Position numbers and translations under genes: made by a program. From assembly GCA_947447465.1 (NCBI GenBank), contig CANFKE010000012.1, forward strand, positions 28,537-92,536: DNA of 64,000 bases. The letters are read 5' to 3'. Positions 26,394-35,838 of the stretch are shown here, piece by piece; within the stretch, counting starts at the first letter, position 1; each line of letters begins with the position of its first letter. Below the pieces are notes generated by a model that did not search any database, was not told where the DNA came from, and worked only from the letters and a program-made list of their open reading frames with translations. Source of the stretch: Chitinophagaceae bacterium (lineage in GTDB: Bacteria > Bacteroidota > Bacteroidia > Chitinophagales > Chitinophagaceae).

Positions 26394-26852
26394 ATGTTTT
26401 CATTATTCAGAAAAAAGAACTTGCTGGACAAGCAAGTACAAAAAAGAATAGAAGCCACCATTAGTGAGGCTGAAAGCAAGACCACTGGTGAAATAAGGGT
26501 TTTTATTGAAGCTAAATGCAAATCTCAGGATCCGATCGACAGAGCAAAGGAAGTGTTTGCCCAACTGGAGATGCACAAGACCATTGCCAGAAATGCTATT
26601 TTGGTCTATGTAGCTATGGAGGATAAAAAGTTTGCACTCTATGGCGACAAGGTCATCTATGAACTTGCCGGAGGATCACTGTTTTGGGAAAAAGCAGCAG
26701 CTAGACTGACAGGACATCTAAGAAAAAATGAAATTGCAGACGGATTGTGCAACTGTATTCTGGAATTGGGTTCAGCTCTTGCTGCTCAATTTCCTGCAGA
26801 TCCTGATACAAAGAAAAATGAACTATCAGACGAAATAGTTTTTGGCAAATGA
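26394..26852 (+). CDS. TPM domain protein
   Basis: 152 residues from the ATG at 26394 (a TTG at 26388 is rejected). The TPM-phosphatase-type domain shows LLDKQVQKRIEATISEAESKT, TTGEIRVFIEA and ARNAILVYVAMEDKKFALYGD. There is no membrane segment, in contrast to the next gene. It lies between lemA and the second TPM gene; its TGA overlaps the next ATG in ATGA, indicating coupled translation. Confidence 0.9.
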   Translation: MFSLFRKKNLLDKQVQKRIEATISEAESKTTGEIRVFIEAKCKSQDPIDRAKEVFAQLEMHKTIARNAILVYVAMEDKKFALYGDKVIYELAGGSLFWEKAAARLTGHLRKNEIADGLCNCILELGSALAAQFPADPDTKKNELSDEIVFGK

Positions 26853-27658
26853 AAAGCATGATCAATAAGTCGATAGTTCGTTTACTCCTGTTTGTATTCA
26901 TATTTCTTTCCATGAGTCGGGTCGTCATGGCAGAGGATAAGGTATATCCTGACAAACCCAACCCGGAAAGACTGGTCAACGATTTTGCCCATGTATTGAA
27001 TGCCGGACAGATCAATGATCTGGAAAATAAACTGGTAGATTTTGCTAATACAACATCTACACAGATAACTATTGTTACCATCGCCAATCTTGGCGGGCAT
27101 GATATCTCTGAATATTCTGTTCATTTATTTAATGAGTGGGGATTAGGACAGGCAGGAAAGAACAATGGAGTACTTATTTTGCTGACATTGGATGACGGAT
27201 ATGGTAAAAAGAGAGAATGGACAACTGTAGGCAAAGGACTTCAAGGCGTGCTTACTGACGCTAAGACCGGACAGATTTTCAGAAATGAGATGGTACCGTC
27301 ATTTAAAGAGAATGACTACTACACCGGACTGGCAAAAGGTGCTGACGCCATTATAGCTGTTACCAAAGGTGAATATACTGCAGACGGAAGTGAGCGCAAG
27401 AGTAGTGGCAGATCAGGCAAAGGATTCCCGATCATTATTATCATCATTTTCATCATTATCATTCTGGCTACGCGCAACAGAAGAGGTGGCGGTGGTGGTG
27501 GTATTGGAGATCTGGCTACCGGTATGCTGTTAGGCAATATGCTTGGTGGTGGTTTCCGCGGAGGTGGCGGTGGTTTTGGAGGCGGTGATAGTGGTGGTGG
27601 ATTCGGCGGATTTGGTGGTGGCAGCACAGATGGCGGTGGTGCCGGTGGTAGTTGGTAA
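26849..27658 (+). CDS. TPM domain membrane protein with Gly-rich tail (YgcG-like)
   Basis: 269 residues. A signal peptide (about 1-27) precedes a TPM domain (about 35-165: RLVNDFAHVLNAGQINDLE, STQITIVTIANLGG, NNGVLILLTLDDG). One strong membrane span follows near residue 190-208 (FPIIIIIIFIIIILA). The rest is a Gly-rich tail ending GGAGGSW, typical of this family. Third gene of the LemA-TPM-TPM operon; the start overlaps the previous stop. Confidence 0.92.
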   Translation: MKSMINKSIVRLLLFVFIFLSMSRVVMAEDKVYPDKPNPERLVNDFAHVLNAGQINDLENKLVDFANTTSTQITIVTIANLGGHDISEYSVHLFNEWGLGQAGKNNGVLILLTLDDGYGKKREWTTVGKGLQGVLTDAKTGQIFRNEMVPSFKENDYYTGLAKGADAIIAVTKGEYTADGSERKSSGRSGKGFPIIIIIIFIIIILATRNRRGGGGGGIGDLATGMLLGNMLGGGFRGGGGGFGGGDSGGGFGGFGGGSTDGGGAGGSW

Positions 27659-27694
27659 TGAATATTTCAGATAACATTAATTATACGAACTAGT

Positions 27695-27724
27695 AAAAAT
27701 GGCTACCCAAGGGTAGCCATTTTT
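27695..27724. terminator. Bidirectional terminator between the TPM operon and pyrF
   Basis: A perfect 14-bp inverted repeat (27695-27708 with 27711-27724, core GGCTACCC/GGGTAGCC) with a 2-nt loop and A5/T5 flanks lies between convergent genes. Confidence 0.93.
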
Positions 27725-27757
27725 ACAATATAGAAATATAAATACTTGACAAGCACG

Positions 27758-28558
27758 CTAAAAAAAGACCGCCATTTCCTTTTGGTATTGTACAGCGGCA
27801 TCATGTGCCTTATCAGCAAATGACTCATCATTTGCAACATAAATTATACCGCGAGATACATTGATCAATACACCGCCATCATCATTCATTGTATTGCGAC
27901 AAACAGTGTCAACATCTCCTCCTTGTGCTCCTACACCAGGAACAAGGAAAAAGTGATGAGGAAGCATTGCTCTTACTTCTTGTAGCTGTTCCTTACGGGT
28001 AGCACCGATCACAAACATAATATTTTCAGGGGTCCCCCATGAAGCAACCGTTCTCAACACCTTCTGGTATATAAGTTCATTACCACTTGGCTGTAATTGA
28101 AAGTCTGCACTGCCGGCATTAGAGGTAAGTCCTAATACAATTGCCCATTTATCATCAAATTTCAGAAATGGCTGCACACTGTCACTGCCCATATATGGAG
28201 CTACCGTTACACTATCAAATGGATAGGTATGAAAAAAGGTGCGTGCATATTGCTCAGAAGTATTACCAATATCCCCTCTCTTTGCATCAGCAATGGTAAA
28301 AATATCTTTGGGGATATAATTGAGCGTTTTCTCCATACTTATCCATCCCTTCAATCCCTGCGCTTCATAAAACGCAGTATTGATCTTATAAGATACTGCC
28401 TGATCTTTAGTGGCATCAATTATGGCCTTATTGAATTCAAAAACCGGATCTTCTTCTTTCAATAGGTGTGCCGGAATTTTGGTAAGGTCTGTATCTAACC
28501 CAACGCATAAAACCGATTTTTTATCGAATATGTTTGCCTTTAATTGTGCCCTGTTCAT
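27758..28558 (-). CDS. pyrF: Orotidine 5'-phosphate decarboxylase (type 2)
   Basis: 266 residues. Final step of de novo UMP synthesis. The catalytic Asp/Lys motif is DAKRGDIGNTS near residue 90, with LCVGLDTDLTK at the N-terminus and PGVGAQGGD near residue 205, which mark the longer type-2 subfamily found in Bacteroidota and actinobacteria. Cytosolic. It is followed by a shared bidirectional terminator. The neighbouring lipoprotein gene is 20 bp upstream on the same strand. Confidence 0.95.
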   Translation of the reverse strand: MNRAQLKANIFDKKSVLCVGLDTDLTKIPAHLLKEEDPVFEFNKAIIDATKDQAVSYKINTAFYEAQGLKGWISMEKTLNYIPKDIFTIADAKRGDIGNTSEQYARTFFHTYPFDSVTVAPYMGSDSVQPFLKFDDKWAIVLGLTSNAGSADFQLQPSGNELIYQKVLRTVASWGTPENIMFVIGATRKEQLQEVRAMLPHHFFLVPGVGAQGGDVDTVCRNTMNDDGGVLINVSRGIIYVANDESFADKAHDAAVQYQKEMAVFF

Positions 28559-28578
28559 TGGTTATGGAGATGTATATT

Positions 28579-29265
28579 TTAATGTTTATACAGTTTATCA
28601 GCTACAGCAAAAGACCGGGTTTCTGTTTTGTCTTTATTTGTTCTGATCAATCTGATGTCAAAAGTAAGTTTCCCTTTCGTAAATACACTTTTTTGAATAC
28701 AATCGTTATAAGACTGACACGCAGGAGTATCAGTAAAACTGTATTCCGTTTTCTCTAGTGTCAGTATATTTTCAATAGTAAGACAGTAATTATCTGTAAA
28801 ATAGGCGATCAGGTTATTCGCTCTGTCATGAATGAATACGTTTTCGCGTCGATAGAATTTATTGGTACCTGTTACAAAATATACATGCTTACTGCAATAG
28901 TTGCCTCCGCATCCATTATGTAAAGCAATTATCTTATCAGATGACCATTCATAAACAGGTACTATAGAAGCCGGGAAACTACAATCTATATCATCCCGCC
29001 ATTTGGTTTGCCACATGCCATTGCCTGCAACAAGTCCATAAGTAGTGTCATATTTCACATACTTTACAAATGCGCCTGTGGTTGCATCTATAGTATCGTG
29101 GGGCATACATTTGGAAAGGTCTTTCTCTATTGGCGCAACAGACTTACCGGAATCAGTATTGTGTACATCGCCCTTTGGGATTTGATCGCAGGAAGAAAAA
29201 AGAAATAGGATCAGGAATAAATTGAAGCATGATCTCATGGAATGTTGCAGATATTGCCGGATCAT
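28579..29265 (-). CDS. Putative lipoprotein of unknown function
   Basis: 228 residues from the ATG at 29265, which overlaps the stop of the upstream gene as ATGA; an alternative start is at 29238 (MRSCFNLF). A lipobox LFSSC ends the signal peptide. The mature part has aromatic-rich strands and six further Cys residues, two of them in a CGGNYC segment, which suggests disulfides in the periplasm or outside. No recognised domain. It is probably co-transcribed with the membrane-protein gene upstream. Confidence 0.75.
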   Translation of the reverse strand: MIRQYLQHSMRSCFNLFLILFLFSSCDQIPKGDVHNTDSGKSVAPIEKDLSKCMPHDTIDATTGAFVKYVKYDTTYGLVAGNGMWQTKWRDDIDCSFPASIVPVYEWSSDKIIALHNGCGGNYCSKHVYFVTGTNKFYRRENVFIHDRANNLIAYFTDNYCLTIENILTLEKTEYSFTDTPACQSYNDCIQKSVFTKGKLTFDIRLIRTNKDKTETRSFAVADKLYKH

Positions 29266-29873
29266 AATTTCCAGGTCATCGTATTGCCTGATTGGGTATT
29301 ATCTTCATTTTCATCATAACCCGGGTTACCCACTTCATTCACTTTCACTTTTGTCTTTTCTACCGGCAAACTTACTCCGGATACATTCAGCATATGTCGT
29401 TGCTCCAATGTATCAATTGCAGCAGAGCGTTCAAGGTGCATACCTATTATTTCTTTGATGTCTTTTCCGGCCTGATGAAGAATTTCATTTTTAAGTCTGA
29501 TAACCCTGGCCATTCTCGCAATAACAAGAAACAGGATGACCGCCAAACCTACAATACCATATCCGGCTAAAAGAAAATTATTGACATTGGGGCCACCTAG
29601 TTTATTACTTATCTCAGGAGTATGATAGATGGTGTTGCCAACTGTAAATGGATAAATGGTATGCATCATAACTATAAAAGCTATACCTGCAAGAAAGATC
29701 GCATAACATAGTATTTCTGTAATAATAAGCGTAGTGGTGCTGATAAGCCTTTGTGCTGCCGGCTTACGAAGAGAAGTGCCCAATGGATCAAGGATCTCCA
29801 TTTGTTCCCTGATCATGATACACTCTTCCCTGAATTCCTGCATGAGATCATCTCTCAACGTAGTCAATGCCAT
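29262..29873 (-). CDS. Membrane protein of unknown function, two spans
   Basis: 203 residues from the ATG at 29873 (MALTTLRDDLMQEF), preceded by GCGAGAG. Longer readings from 29915 or 29942 are possible. A charged helical N-terminus (LRDDLMQEFREECIMIREQMEIL) is followed by two membrane spans (about residues 45-70 and 95-117) and a charged C-terminal segment with a helical part (RVIRLKNEILHQAGKDIKEIIG). No family recognised. Its stop overlaps the start of the lipoprotein gene, so the two may work together. Confidence 0.7.
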   Translation of the reverse strand: MALTTLRDDLMQEFREECIMIREQMEILDPLGTSLRKPAAQRLISTTTLIITEILCYAIFLAGIAFIVMMHTIYPFTVGNTIYHTPEISNKLGGPNVNNFLLAGYGIVGLAVILFLVIARMARVIRLKNEILHQAGKDIKEIIGMHLERSAAIDTLEQRHMLNVSGVSLPVEKTKVKVNEVGNPGYDENEDNTQSGNTMTWKL

Positions 29874-30173
29874 CTCTCGCGTTATTGATTTGTTGCAAAT
29901 ATAAGGTTTGGTCATACCATACATTCCACGCGGTATCCACACAATGTGGGAAAGTATAGAGGTAAATAGAGATTATTTTAGCTTTTATTGAACATGGTTC
30001 ATGTATATTATGAAGCATAGTGGCAAATTGAATATTAGCTAAATAATCTCCCCACTTTTTCCGACCTTTGCGCACTTTAGTTGATAGTAAACAGACTGCT
30101 TCAATGCTGATTTTAGCATAAGACGATCTATAATATACTAACGAACATCTACTATTATTAACCAAACAAGTAA

Positions 30174-31769
30174 ATGAGTTTCGAAAAAGAAATAGCCAAG
30201 CGCAGAACCTTTGCCATCATATCGCACCCCGATGCCGGTAAGACCACTTTGACAGAAAAATTACTGTTGTTTGGTGGTGCCATACAGGTTGCAGGTGCTG
30301 TAAAAAGCAACAAGATAAAGAAGCATGCAACGAGTGACTTTATGGAAATTGAGCGTCAGAGAGGTATCTCGGTAGCTACTTCCGTAATGAGCTTTGAATA
30401 TAATGAAACGCTGATCAACCTGCTCGATACTCCCGGCCACAAAGACTTTGCGGAGGATACTTATCGTACACTTACAGCTGTAGATAGCGTAATTCTTGTT
30501 ATTGACAGTGTGAACGGGGTAGAAGATCAGACACGTAAACTGGTAGAGGTTTGTCGCATGAGAGACACTCCGGTCATTGTGTTCGTCAATAAGATGGACC
30601 GTGATGGTAAGCTACCGTTCGATCTGGTAGATGAAATTGAAAAGGAGTTGAAACTTTCTTTACACCCTATGTCTTGGCCTATCAACATGGGTAAAGAATT
30701 TAAGGGGGTTTACAATTTACATGACAGCAGCCTGAATTTATTCACTGCCAGCCAGAAAGCCACAGAAGAAAATACAGTAATGATCCCCGACCTTAACGAC
30801 AATATTCTGGTTGCCAAAATAGGGGAGCGCGATGCTAATCAACTGAGAGAAGATGTAGAATTGTTACAGGGTGTTTATGGAGAACTGGATACAGAAGAAT
30901 ACCTCAAAGGCAGAGTTTGTCCTGTTTTCTTTGGTAGTGCTGTCAATAATTTTGGGGTTAAAGAACTGTTGGATACATTCATTCAAATTGCACCTCGTCC
31001 ACAAGGACGAAACACAGACACGCGTTTTGTAGCGCCCACAGAAGCTAAGTTTACCGGATTTATTTTTAAGATCCATGCCAATCTCGACCCTCGTCACAGA
31101 GATAGGGTAGCATTCCTTCGTGTATGTTCAGGACGTTTTGCTCGCAATACTTATTACAAACATTGTCGCTTAGACAAAGATGTTCGCTTCAGTAATCCAT
31201 ATTCATTTATGGCGCGTGAGAAGGACATTATTGAAGAAGCATACCCGGGTGATGTGGTTGGTCTGTTTGATACGGGCAACTTCAAAATTGGTGATACGCT
31301 GACAGAAAGTGAAATAATGCAGTTTACCGGCATACCGGTATTCTCACCTGAAATATTTAAGGAATTGGTGAACAAAGACCCTATGAAGACCAAGCAGTTA
31401 GAAAAGGGTATTCGTCAGCTTACAGATGAAGGTGTAGCACAGTTATTTACACAACATGGTGGTCAGCGAAAGATCATTGGTTGTGTTGGAGAACTCCAAT
31501 TCGAAGTGATACAATACCGCTTGCTACAGGAATATGGTTCCTCATGTTCATTTACACCACTATCGTTCTATAAAGCTTGTTGGATAACAGGTGATAAAAA
31601 AGCTATCGATGATTTTGCTCGCTTTAAGCAGGCCAACATTATGGAAGATAAGGATGGGAATCTGGTATATCTGGCTCAGAGCGAATGGTTCCTGAATACT
31701 GAAAAGCAGAACAATCCGGATATAGAATTCCACACTACTTCAGAATTCAAAACAGCGATGAGCAATTAA
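30174..31769 (+). CDS. prfC: Peptide chain release factor 3
   Basis: 531 residues, the normal length. A GTPase that recycles RF1/RF2 from the ribosome after termination. G1 is SHPDAGKTT (about 18-26), the RF3-specific insert is [20 protein letters not shown]3 is DTPGHKDF and G4 is NKMDRDGK. Domain II and the C-terminal RF3-specific domain are present ([15 protein letters not shown]). The start is the ATG at 30174. Monocistronic; a hairpin lies downstream. Confidence 0.97.
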   Translation: MSFEKEIAKRRTFAIISHPDAGKTTLTEKLLLFGGAIQVAGAVKSNKIKKHATSDFMEIERQRGISVATSVMSFEYNETLINLLDTPGHKDFAEDTYRTLTAVDSVILVIDSVNGVEDQTRKLVEVCRMRDTPVIVFVNKMDRDGKLPFDLVDEIEKELKLSLHPMSWPINMGKEFKGVYNLHDSSLNLFTASQKATEENTVMIPDLNDNILVAKIGERDANQLREDVELLQGVYGELDTEEYLKGRVCPVFFGSAVNNFGVKELLDTFIQIAPRPQGRNTDTRFVAPTEAKFTGFIFKIHANLDPRHRDRVAFLRVCSGRFARNTYYKHCRLDKDVRFSNPYSFMAREKDIIEEAYPGDVVGLFDTGNFKIGDTLTESEIMQFTGIPVFSPEIFKELVNKDPMKTKQLEKGIRQLTDEGVAQLFTQHGGQRKIIGCVGELQFEVIQYRLLQEYGSSCSFTPLSFYKACWITGDKKAIDDFARFKQANIMEDKDGNLVYLAQSEWFLNTEKQNNPDIEFHTTSEFKTAMSN

Positions 31770-31814
31770 GTTGTCGTACAATGATCACTTAGCTGTTGTT
31801 GACTATATTTAGTA

Positions 31815-31840
31815 TCGGGTGTACCAATAGGTATACCCGA
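31815..31840 (+). terminator. Terminator downstream of prfC
   Basis: An 11-bp stem with one G-U pair (31815-31825 with 31830-31840, TCGGGTGTACC) has a 4-nt loop and is followed by T-rich DNA, just before the convergent gene ends at 31845. Confidence 0.72.
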
Positions 31841-31844
31841 ACTT

Positions 31845-32192
31845 TTATACTGTTTTTTGTGGTCTTAATAAGCTACCCGCCCATGCCGACAGGCCGCCCA
31901 TCAATCCTCCTAACACAGTCACGACCAGTATCAACAGCCCGTAATTAGGTAGTTTGAACAGCATTGCCATTCGGCGAGAGAGTATGTGCTCATTTGGAAT
32001 GTCTTTCATTAAAAGTGCTGTCATCCAAAACAAAGCTATACCTGCAGATCCGACTAAAAATGATGTACTTCCCTTTCTATTGAGTAGGATGGCGATAAAA
32101 AAAGGAACAATGGCAATGACCCACCAAGGCATTAGTAGTTCTGCGACAGCAGCTGTTACAGCGATAAGTATGATGAAAAGAAAATTACGCAT
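31845..32192 (-). CDS. Small membrane protein of unknown function
   Basis: 115 residues with about four hydrophobic segments and almost no soluble domain. No family recognised. It is the last gene of an apparent three-gene operon after the penicillin-acylase-like gene (12-bp gap) and the transglycosylase gene. Confidence 0.7.
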   Translation of the reverse strand: MRNFLFIILIAVTAAVAELLMPWWVIAIVPFFIAILLNRKGSTSFLVGSAGIALFWMTALLMKDIPNEHILSRRMAMLFKLPNYGLLILVVTVLGGLMGGLSAWAGSLLRPQKTV

Positions 32193-32204
32193 ACGCTGAT
32201 AGAA

Positions 32205-34601
32205 TTATTGATGTGCAGTTATTGTGAATTTCAAACTTTTATCGTTTTGCTGCTGAAAATTAGGAAGGAACAGCAACTTATTATATTTACCCTGGGTCCA
32301 ATAAGGTAGGAAATCAGCATAATATTTACTTCCCGGATTACCTGACTGTCCGCCGGGATAAACCCCATATGCCTCTATTTCTTTACCCATCTGCACCACC
32401 ATTCTCCACGAAGGTCCATGATTTCCTTTAGCAGCATTGACCGTATTGCCCCATCCACCTATTTTCAGCTGATCATAACTGAAGGCAGGTAGGTTGGTCA
32501 GGTGTTTTACACTTGTATTTTTGACTTTATACCAATCCAATCCAAGCTTTTCAGCTTTCGAAACACTATCCATTGCCTGCTTAAAACTCAATGTCATCAA
32601 CACATTCAGGTGTTCCAGTTGAGGTAATTTTGTTTTGCCAGTATCTGCCTGTGCCAATAATTGCATTGTTCGTTCAGGTAGGGGATAGAACTGTGATGGA
32701 ACATTACCAAGACCTTCCCAGATCTTATTATAGAGACAGTGCCACCATATCTGGTAGATAGTACCGTCTATGCCATCTGCGGTCAACTTGTACTGCCACT
32801 TTCTAAGATTATCTATGTATTCCTTCTTCTTGCCTTTAAAATCATTAGACAAGTATTTGAGCATGATAGGCAAGGTGTTGGCCGCCAGTATAGAGTAATC
32901 ATCATTCTGCAGAGCAAACATATCATTTATGGTAGCTTTTTCTGCTGTTGCCAATACCTGATTAATGCGCCATGACCTTAATTCTACAAAGTCCCCATCA
33001 TACCAATAAGGGTAAGTATCGTCTGTAACACATTGATTGGCAGAAGCTACATACCCCTGTTGTGGATTGAGCACATGCGGATTTTCACGCATGGGTATCA
33101 GATCTCCCCACTTGCCGGAAGACTTGGAGCCGTCCATTATGTATTTACCTTGACCCTTCCATTTATTCACAAATTGCCCTTGACCCCACAATGCTATATT
33201 GCCCTTTCGATCAGCAAATGCCATATTCTGTGCCGGACACTGGAAATTCAGAATACCTTCTACCCATGAGTCATAACCGGTAGCACGATTCATTAAATAG
33301 ACTGCCAGTAATTCATTGGTACTTTTGTGTGCCATCCAGCACATGGCCAACGGCTGCTCCAATCCTCCTTCAGCTTCAAATTGCTTATCATAGGTAATAG
33401 GTCCGAATACAGTATATTTCACAGTATCAACATAGGTGAGATCGTTCTTAATGACTATGGTCTCTAATCGATTTGTATAGGCCTGTTGTTTACCATCTAA
33501 CCAATACTTACTGCCATCTCCATCCACCTTCTTTATCAGGTAGTAGTCTTTTACATCCCTGTAGTTATTAGTAAATCCCCACGATACACTATCATTGAAC
33601 CCTATGATAATACCCGGGGCACCCGGTAAAGAAGCACCATAAACATTCATTCCCGGCGACTGCAATTGTACCTCATACCAAAGAGACGGCAAGTGTAAGC
33701 CCAGATGCGGGTCGTTGCAAAGTATGGCAGCACCACTCTTTGTTCTGCTACCCGATATTGCCCAGTTATTGCTGCCGATGCCATCTTCCCGCTCTTCAGT
33801 GAATTCCTCCCGCTTGAAATGAGGATACATAGTATCAGCAGGTACAGATGGTACTTTAAGTGAGGCTTTATCGAATATAGTCCCTGTAGGTATTACAGGC
33901 TTTGTTCCTGTAACATGATCTGGGTACATCAGCTGCAGCATCTCTGGAGATAGAGTTTCGCGTAAGTATGTAAATGGAATATCATTGGGACTACCGGTAA
34001 GATCATCTGCCATATACTTGAGTAGCAAGGCACTTTTAATATTGGTCCAAGGCTCGGGTGCAAATCCCATTAACTTATACTCAATAGGGTAGTCTCTGTA
34101 CTTTAATTGTTTTATATATGCGTTGATACCCTCACTATAGGCGTCCATCATCACCTTAGTGCGCGGGTCAGCCTCCATAGCTCTCAGAGAGTTTTCAGCT
34201 GCATATACCATACCTTTCCTTCTTTGCTCCCTGTCATAATCAAATGCCTTCTTGCCTATTACTTCACTTACTCTTCCGGCAGCAGCTCTTGTTTCCATGT
34301 CCATCTGCCATAATCGATAAGTAGCATGCAGATACCCTTCAACAAAATATATATCATGATCATTTTCAGCATGAATATGAGGAACTAAACGGTCATCAAG
34401 CCACACCGTAACAGGTTGCTTTAGTTGTGGTAATTTAATATCCGCACTAAAATTTTTATTCACAGGCTCAGCACTTGCCCAACAGCCGTTGACCGGATCC
34501 AACAACCTGCCGATAGCAGGCAAGTCACCGATCGGATTGTCTAATAAATAAACAAGTCCTCCGGTAATGATAAGGATAACTATGGCCAGTGCTATGCGCA
34601 T
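32205..34601 (-). CDS. Penicillin acylase family protein (Ntn hydrolase)
   Basis: 798 residues. An N-terminal hydrophobic helix suggests export or membrane anchoring. The alpha-chain part is followed by a spacer and the autocatalytic site GIGSNNWAISG near residue 270, whose Ser would become the N-terminal nucleophile of the beta chain. DPHLGLHLPSLWYEV and GFNDSVSWGFTN are further family motifs. These enzymes cleave amides such as acyl-homoserine lactones or beta-lactams; the natural substrate here is unknown. The gene is 28 bp downstream of the transglycosylase gene. Confidence 0.92.
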   Translation of the reverse strand: MRIALAIVILIITGGLVYLLDNPIGDLPAIGRLLDPVNGCWASAEPVNKNFSADIKLPQLKQPVTVWLDDRLVPHIHAENDHDIYFVEGYLHATYRLWQMDMETRAAAGRVSEVIGKKAFDYDREQRRKGMVYAAENSLRAMEADPRTKVMMDAYSEGINAYIKQLKYRDYPIEYKLMGFAPEPWTNIKSALLLKYMADDLTGSPNDIPFTYLRETLSPEMLQLMYPDHVTGTKPVIPTGTIFDKASLKVPSVPADTMYPHFKREEFTEEREDGIGSNNWAISGSRTKSGAAILCNDPHLGLHLPSLWYEVQLQSPGMNVYGASLPGAPGIIIGFNDSVSWGFTNNYRDVKDYYLIKKVDGDGSKYWLDGKQQAYTNRLETIVIKNDLTYVDTVKYTVFGPITYDKQFEAEGGLEQPLAMCWMAHKSTNELLAVYLMNRATGYDSWVEGILNFQCPAQNMAFADRKGNIALWGQGQFVNKWKGQGKYIMDGSKSSGKWGDLIPMRENPHVLNPQQGYVASANQCVTDDTYPYWYDGDFVELRSWRINQVLATAEKATINDMFALQNDDYSILAANTLPIMLKYLSNDFKGKKKEYIDNLRKWQYKLTADGIDGTIYQIWWHCLYNKIWEGLGNVPSQFYPLPERTMQLLAQADTGKTKLPQLEHLNVLMTLSFKQAMDSVSKAEKLGLDWYKVKNTSVKHLTNLPAFSYDQLKIGGWGNTVNAAKGNHGPSWRMVVQMGKEIEAYGVYPGGQSGNPGSKYYADFLPYWTQGKYNKLLFLPNFQQQNDKSLKFTITAHQ

Positions 34602-34629
34602 CTATATATTTTAATAGTGAAAAAGTGAA

Positions 34630-35565
34630 TTATGCCGGAAACTGAATAATATATTTCTTACCAGGTTTTACGGTCAGCTTGTGCGCCCTTAACCATGGAT
34701 TGTATATTTTCAGCATTTTATAGGTTGTCTTATTTTCCTTGGCCCAAACTGCAAGATCAGCTATGGTAGTTGTCACTTCTACATCTCTTCCTTTCAATGG
34801 CTTATAAGCTTCTGAAGGATCAATGATATTTCCGGCTATCTTAGGGTTGGATAGTAAATACTTCAAAGCAAGAATTCTGAACACATAACGATTGGTTTCA
34901 TCAGGAAATATCAGATCATAATAATTGGTAGCACCTTGAAAATCGGCCTGACTGCTATATCCGCCCATTCCACAATTATATGATGCCGCAGCAGCGGTCC
35001 ATGTACCGAACTTATCATGTGCTTCTTTAAAGTATTTACTGGCAGCATCTGTTGCTTTTGCCACATTGAATCGTTCATCTACCTCATCACTTATTTCCAA
35101 TCCGTAGCGAGGACCTGTATCCTTCATAAATTGCCAGAAACTGGAAGCGCCAACTCCAGATACCGCATTTTGCTGTAAAGAGCTCTCTGCTACACAAACA
35201 TATTTAAAATCATCAGGCACACCGTTCGCTTTGAGGCGCTCTTCTATAACAGGCATATAACGGCCTGCCAGTTTTAAAATGTATAGTTGACTACCATGTA
35301 CATAATAATTGACGATCAATTCCCTGTCAAGGCGTTCTTTCACCTCCCAACGATCCAGGGGAACAGCTTCTCCGCTAAAATCAAGACTGGTTGGTAGCGC
35401 AGGTGAAAACCATTTGTATTGGGGTCTGCCTTCGCTGCTCACCTCTACACTGGTAGTTCCGGGCTCAATTTTACGTGAGGCAATACCTGCAACTATCGCT
35501 ACACCAATAGCTGATCCACAGAAAAAATAGATGACAGGTTTTGTTTTCAATTTCATCTTTTGCAT
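34630..35565 (-). CDS. Lytic transglycosylase (SLT domain) with C-terminal LysM-like region
   Basis: 311 residues from the ATG at 35565. An N-terminal hydrophobic segment is a signal or anchor. The SLT domain covers about residues 95-210 with the catalytic Glu in VAESSLQ, then GASSFWQFM and AAASYNCGMGG. The C-terminal 60 residues resemble a LysM-type peptidoglycan-binding module (VTTTIADLAVWAKEN ... NPWL ... PGKKYIIQFP). It cleaves peptidoglycan glycan strands in the periplasm. First gene of the three-gene operon. Confidence 0.92.
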   Translation of the reverse strand: MQKMKLKTKPVIYFFCGSAIGVAIVAGIASRKIEPGTTSVEVSSEGRPQYKWFSPALPTSLDFSGEAVPLDRWEVKERLDRELIVNYYVHGSQLYILKLAGRYMPVIEERLKANGVPDDFKYVCVAESSLQQNAVSGVGASSFWQFMKDTGPRYGLEISDEVDERFNVAKATDAASKYFKEAHDKFGTWTAAAASYNCGMGGYSSQADFQGATNYYDLIFPDETNRYVFRILALKYLLSNPKIAGNIIDPSEAYKPLKGRDVEVTTTIADLAVWAKENKTTYKMLKIYNPWLRAHKLTVKPGKKYIIQFPA

Positions 35566-35798
35566 TTGACTATAAATTTAATCAATATCTCCCATTCGTT
35601 GGAATTTGATATCAAAATAACGGCAGGAATGTTATTGCATTGTGGATAGCTCTACAGCAATTGTATAATGATGACGAACATCACTTATTATTTTCAGATA
35701 ATTATTGCTGTTGAAGATTTTTACAATAGTGACAGACTTGATTAACCGTTTTAATTGGAATAGTTGAAGAAGTACTACCAACTTGTTGGAGTTTTAGG

Positions 35799-35806
35799 TA
35801 TTTTTG
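35799..35806 (+). promoter_or_regulatory. -7 promoter element (TATTTTTG) before the C1 peptidase gene
   Basis: TATTTTTG matches TAnnTTTG and lies 33 bp before the ATG at 35839. No TTTG was found at the ideal upstream distance, so only the -7 half is supported. Confidence 0.4.
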
Positions 35807-35838
35807 TTTGACCTCTCTAATAGAGGTGTATCCGACCA

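Noticed and set aside
28579..29873. Possible frameshifted single gene
   Set aside because: The overlap is an ordinary ATGA junction. The first product is a complete two-span membrane protein and the second has its own lipoprotein signal.
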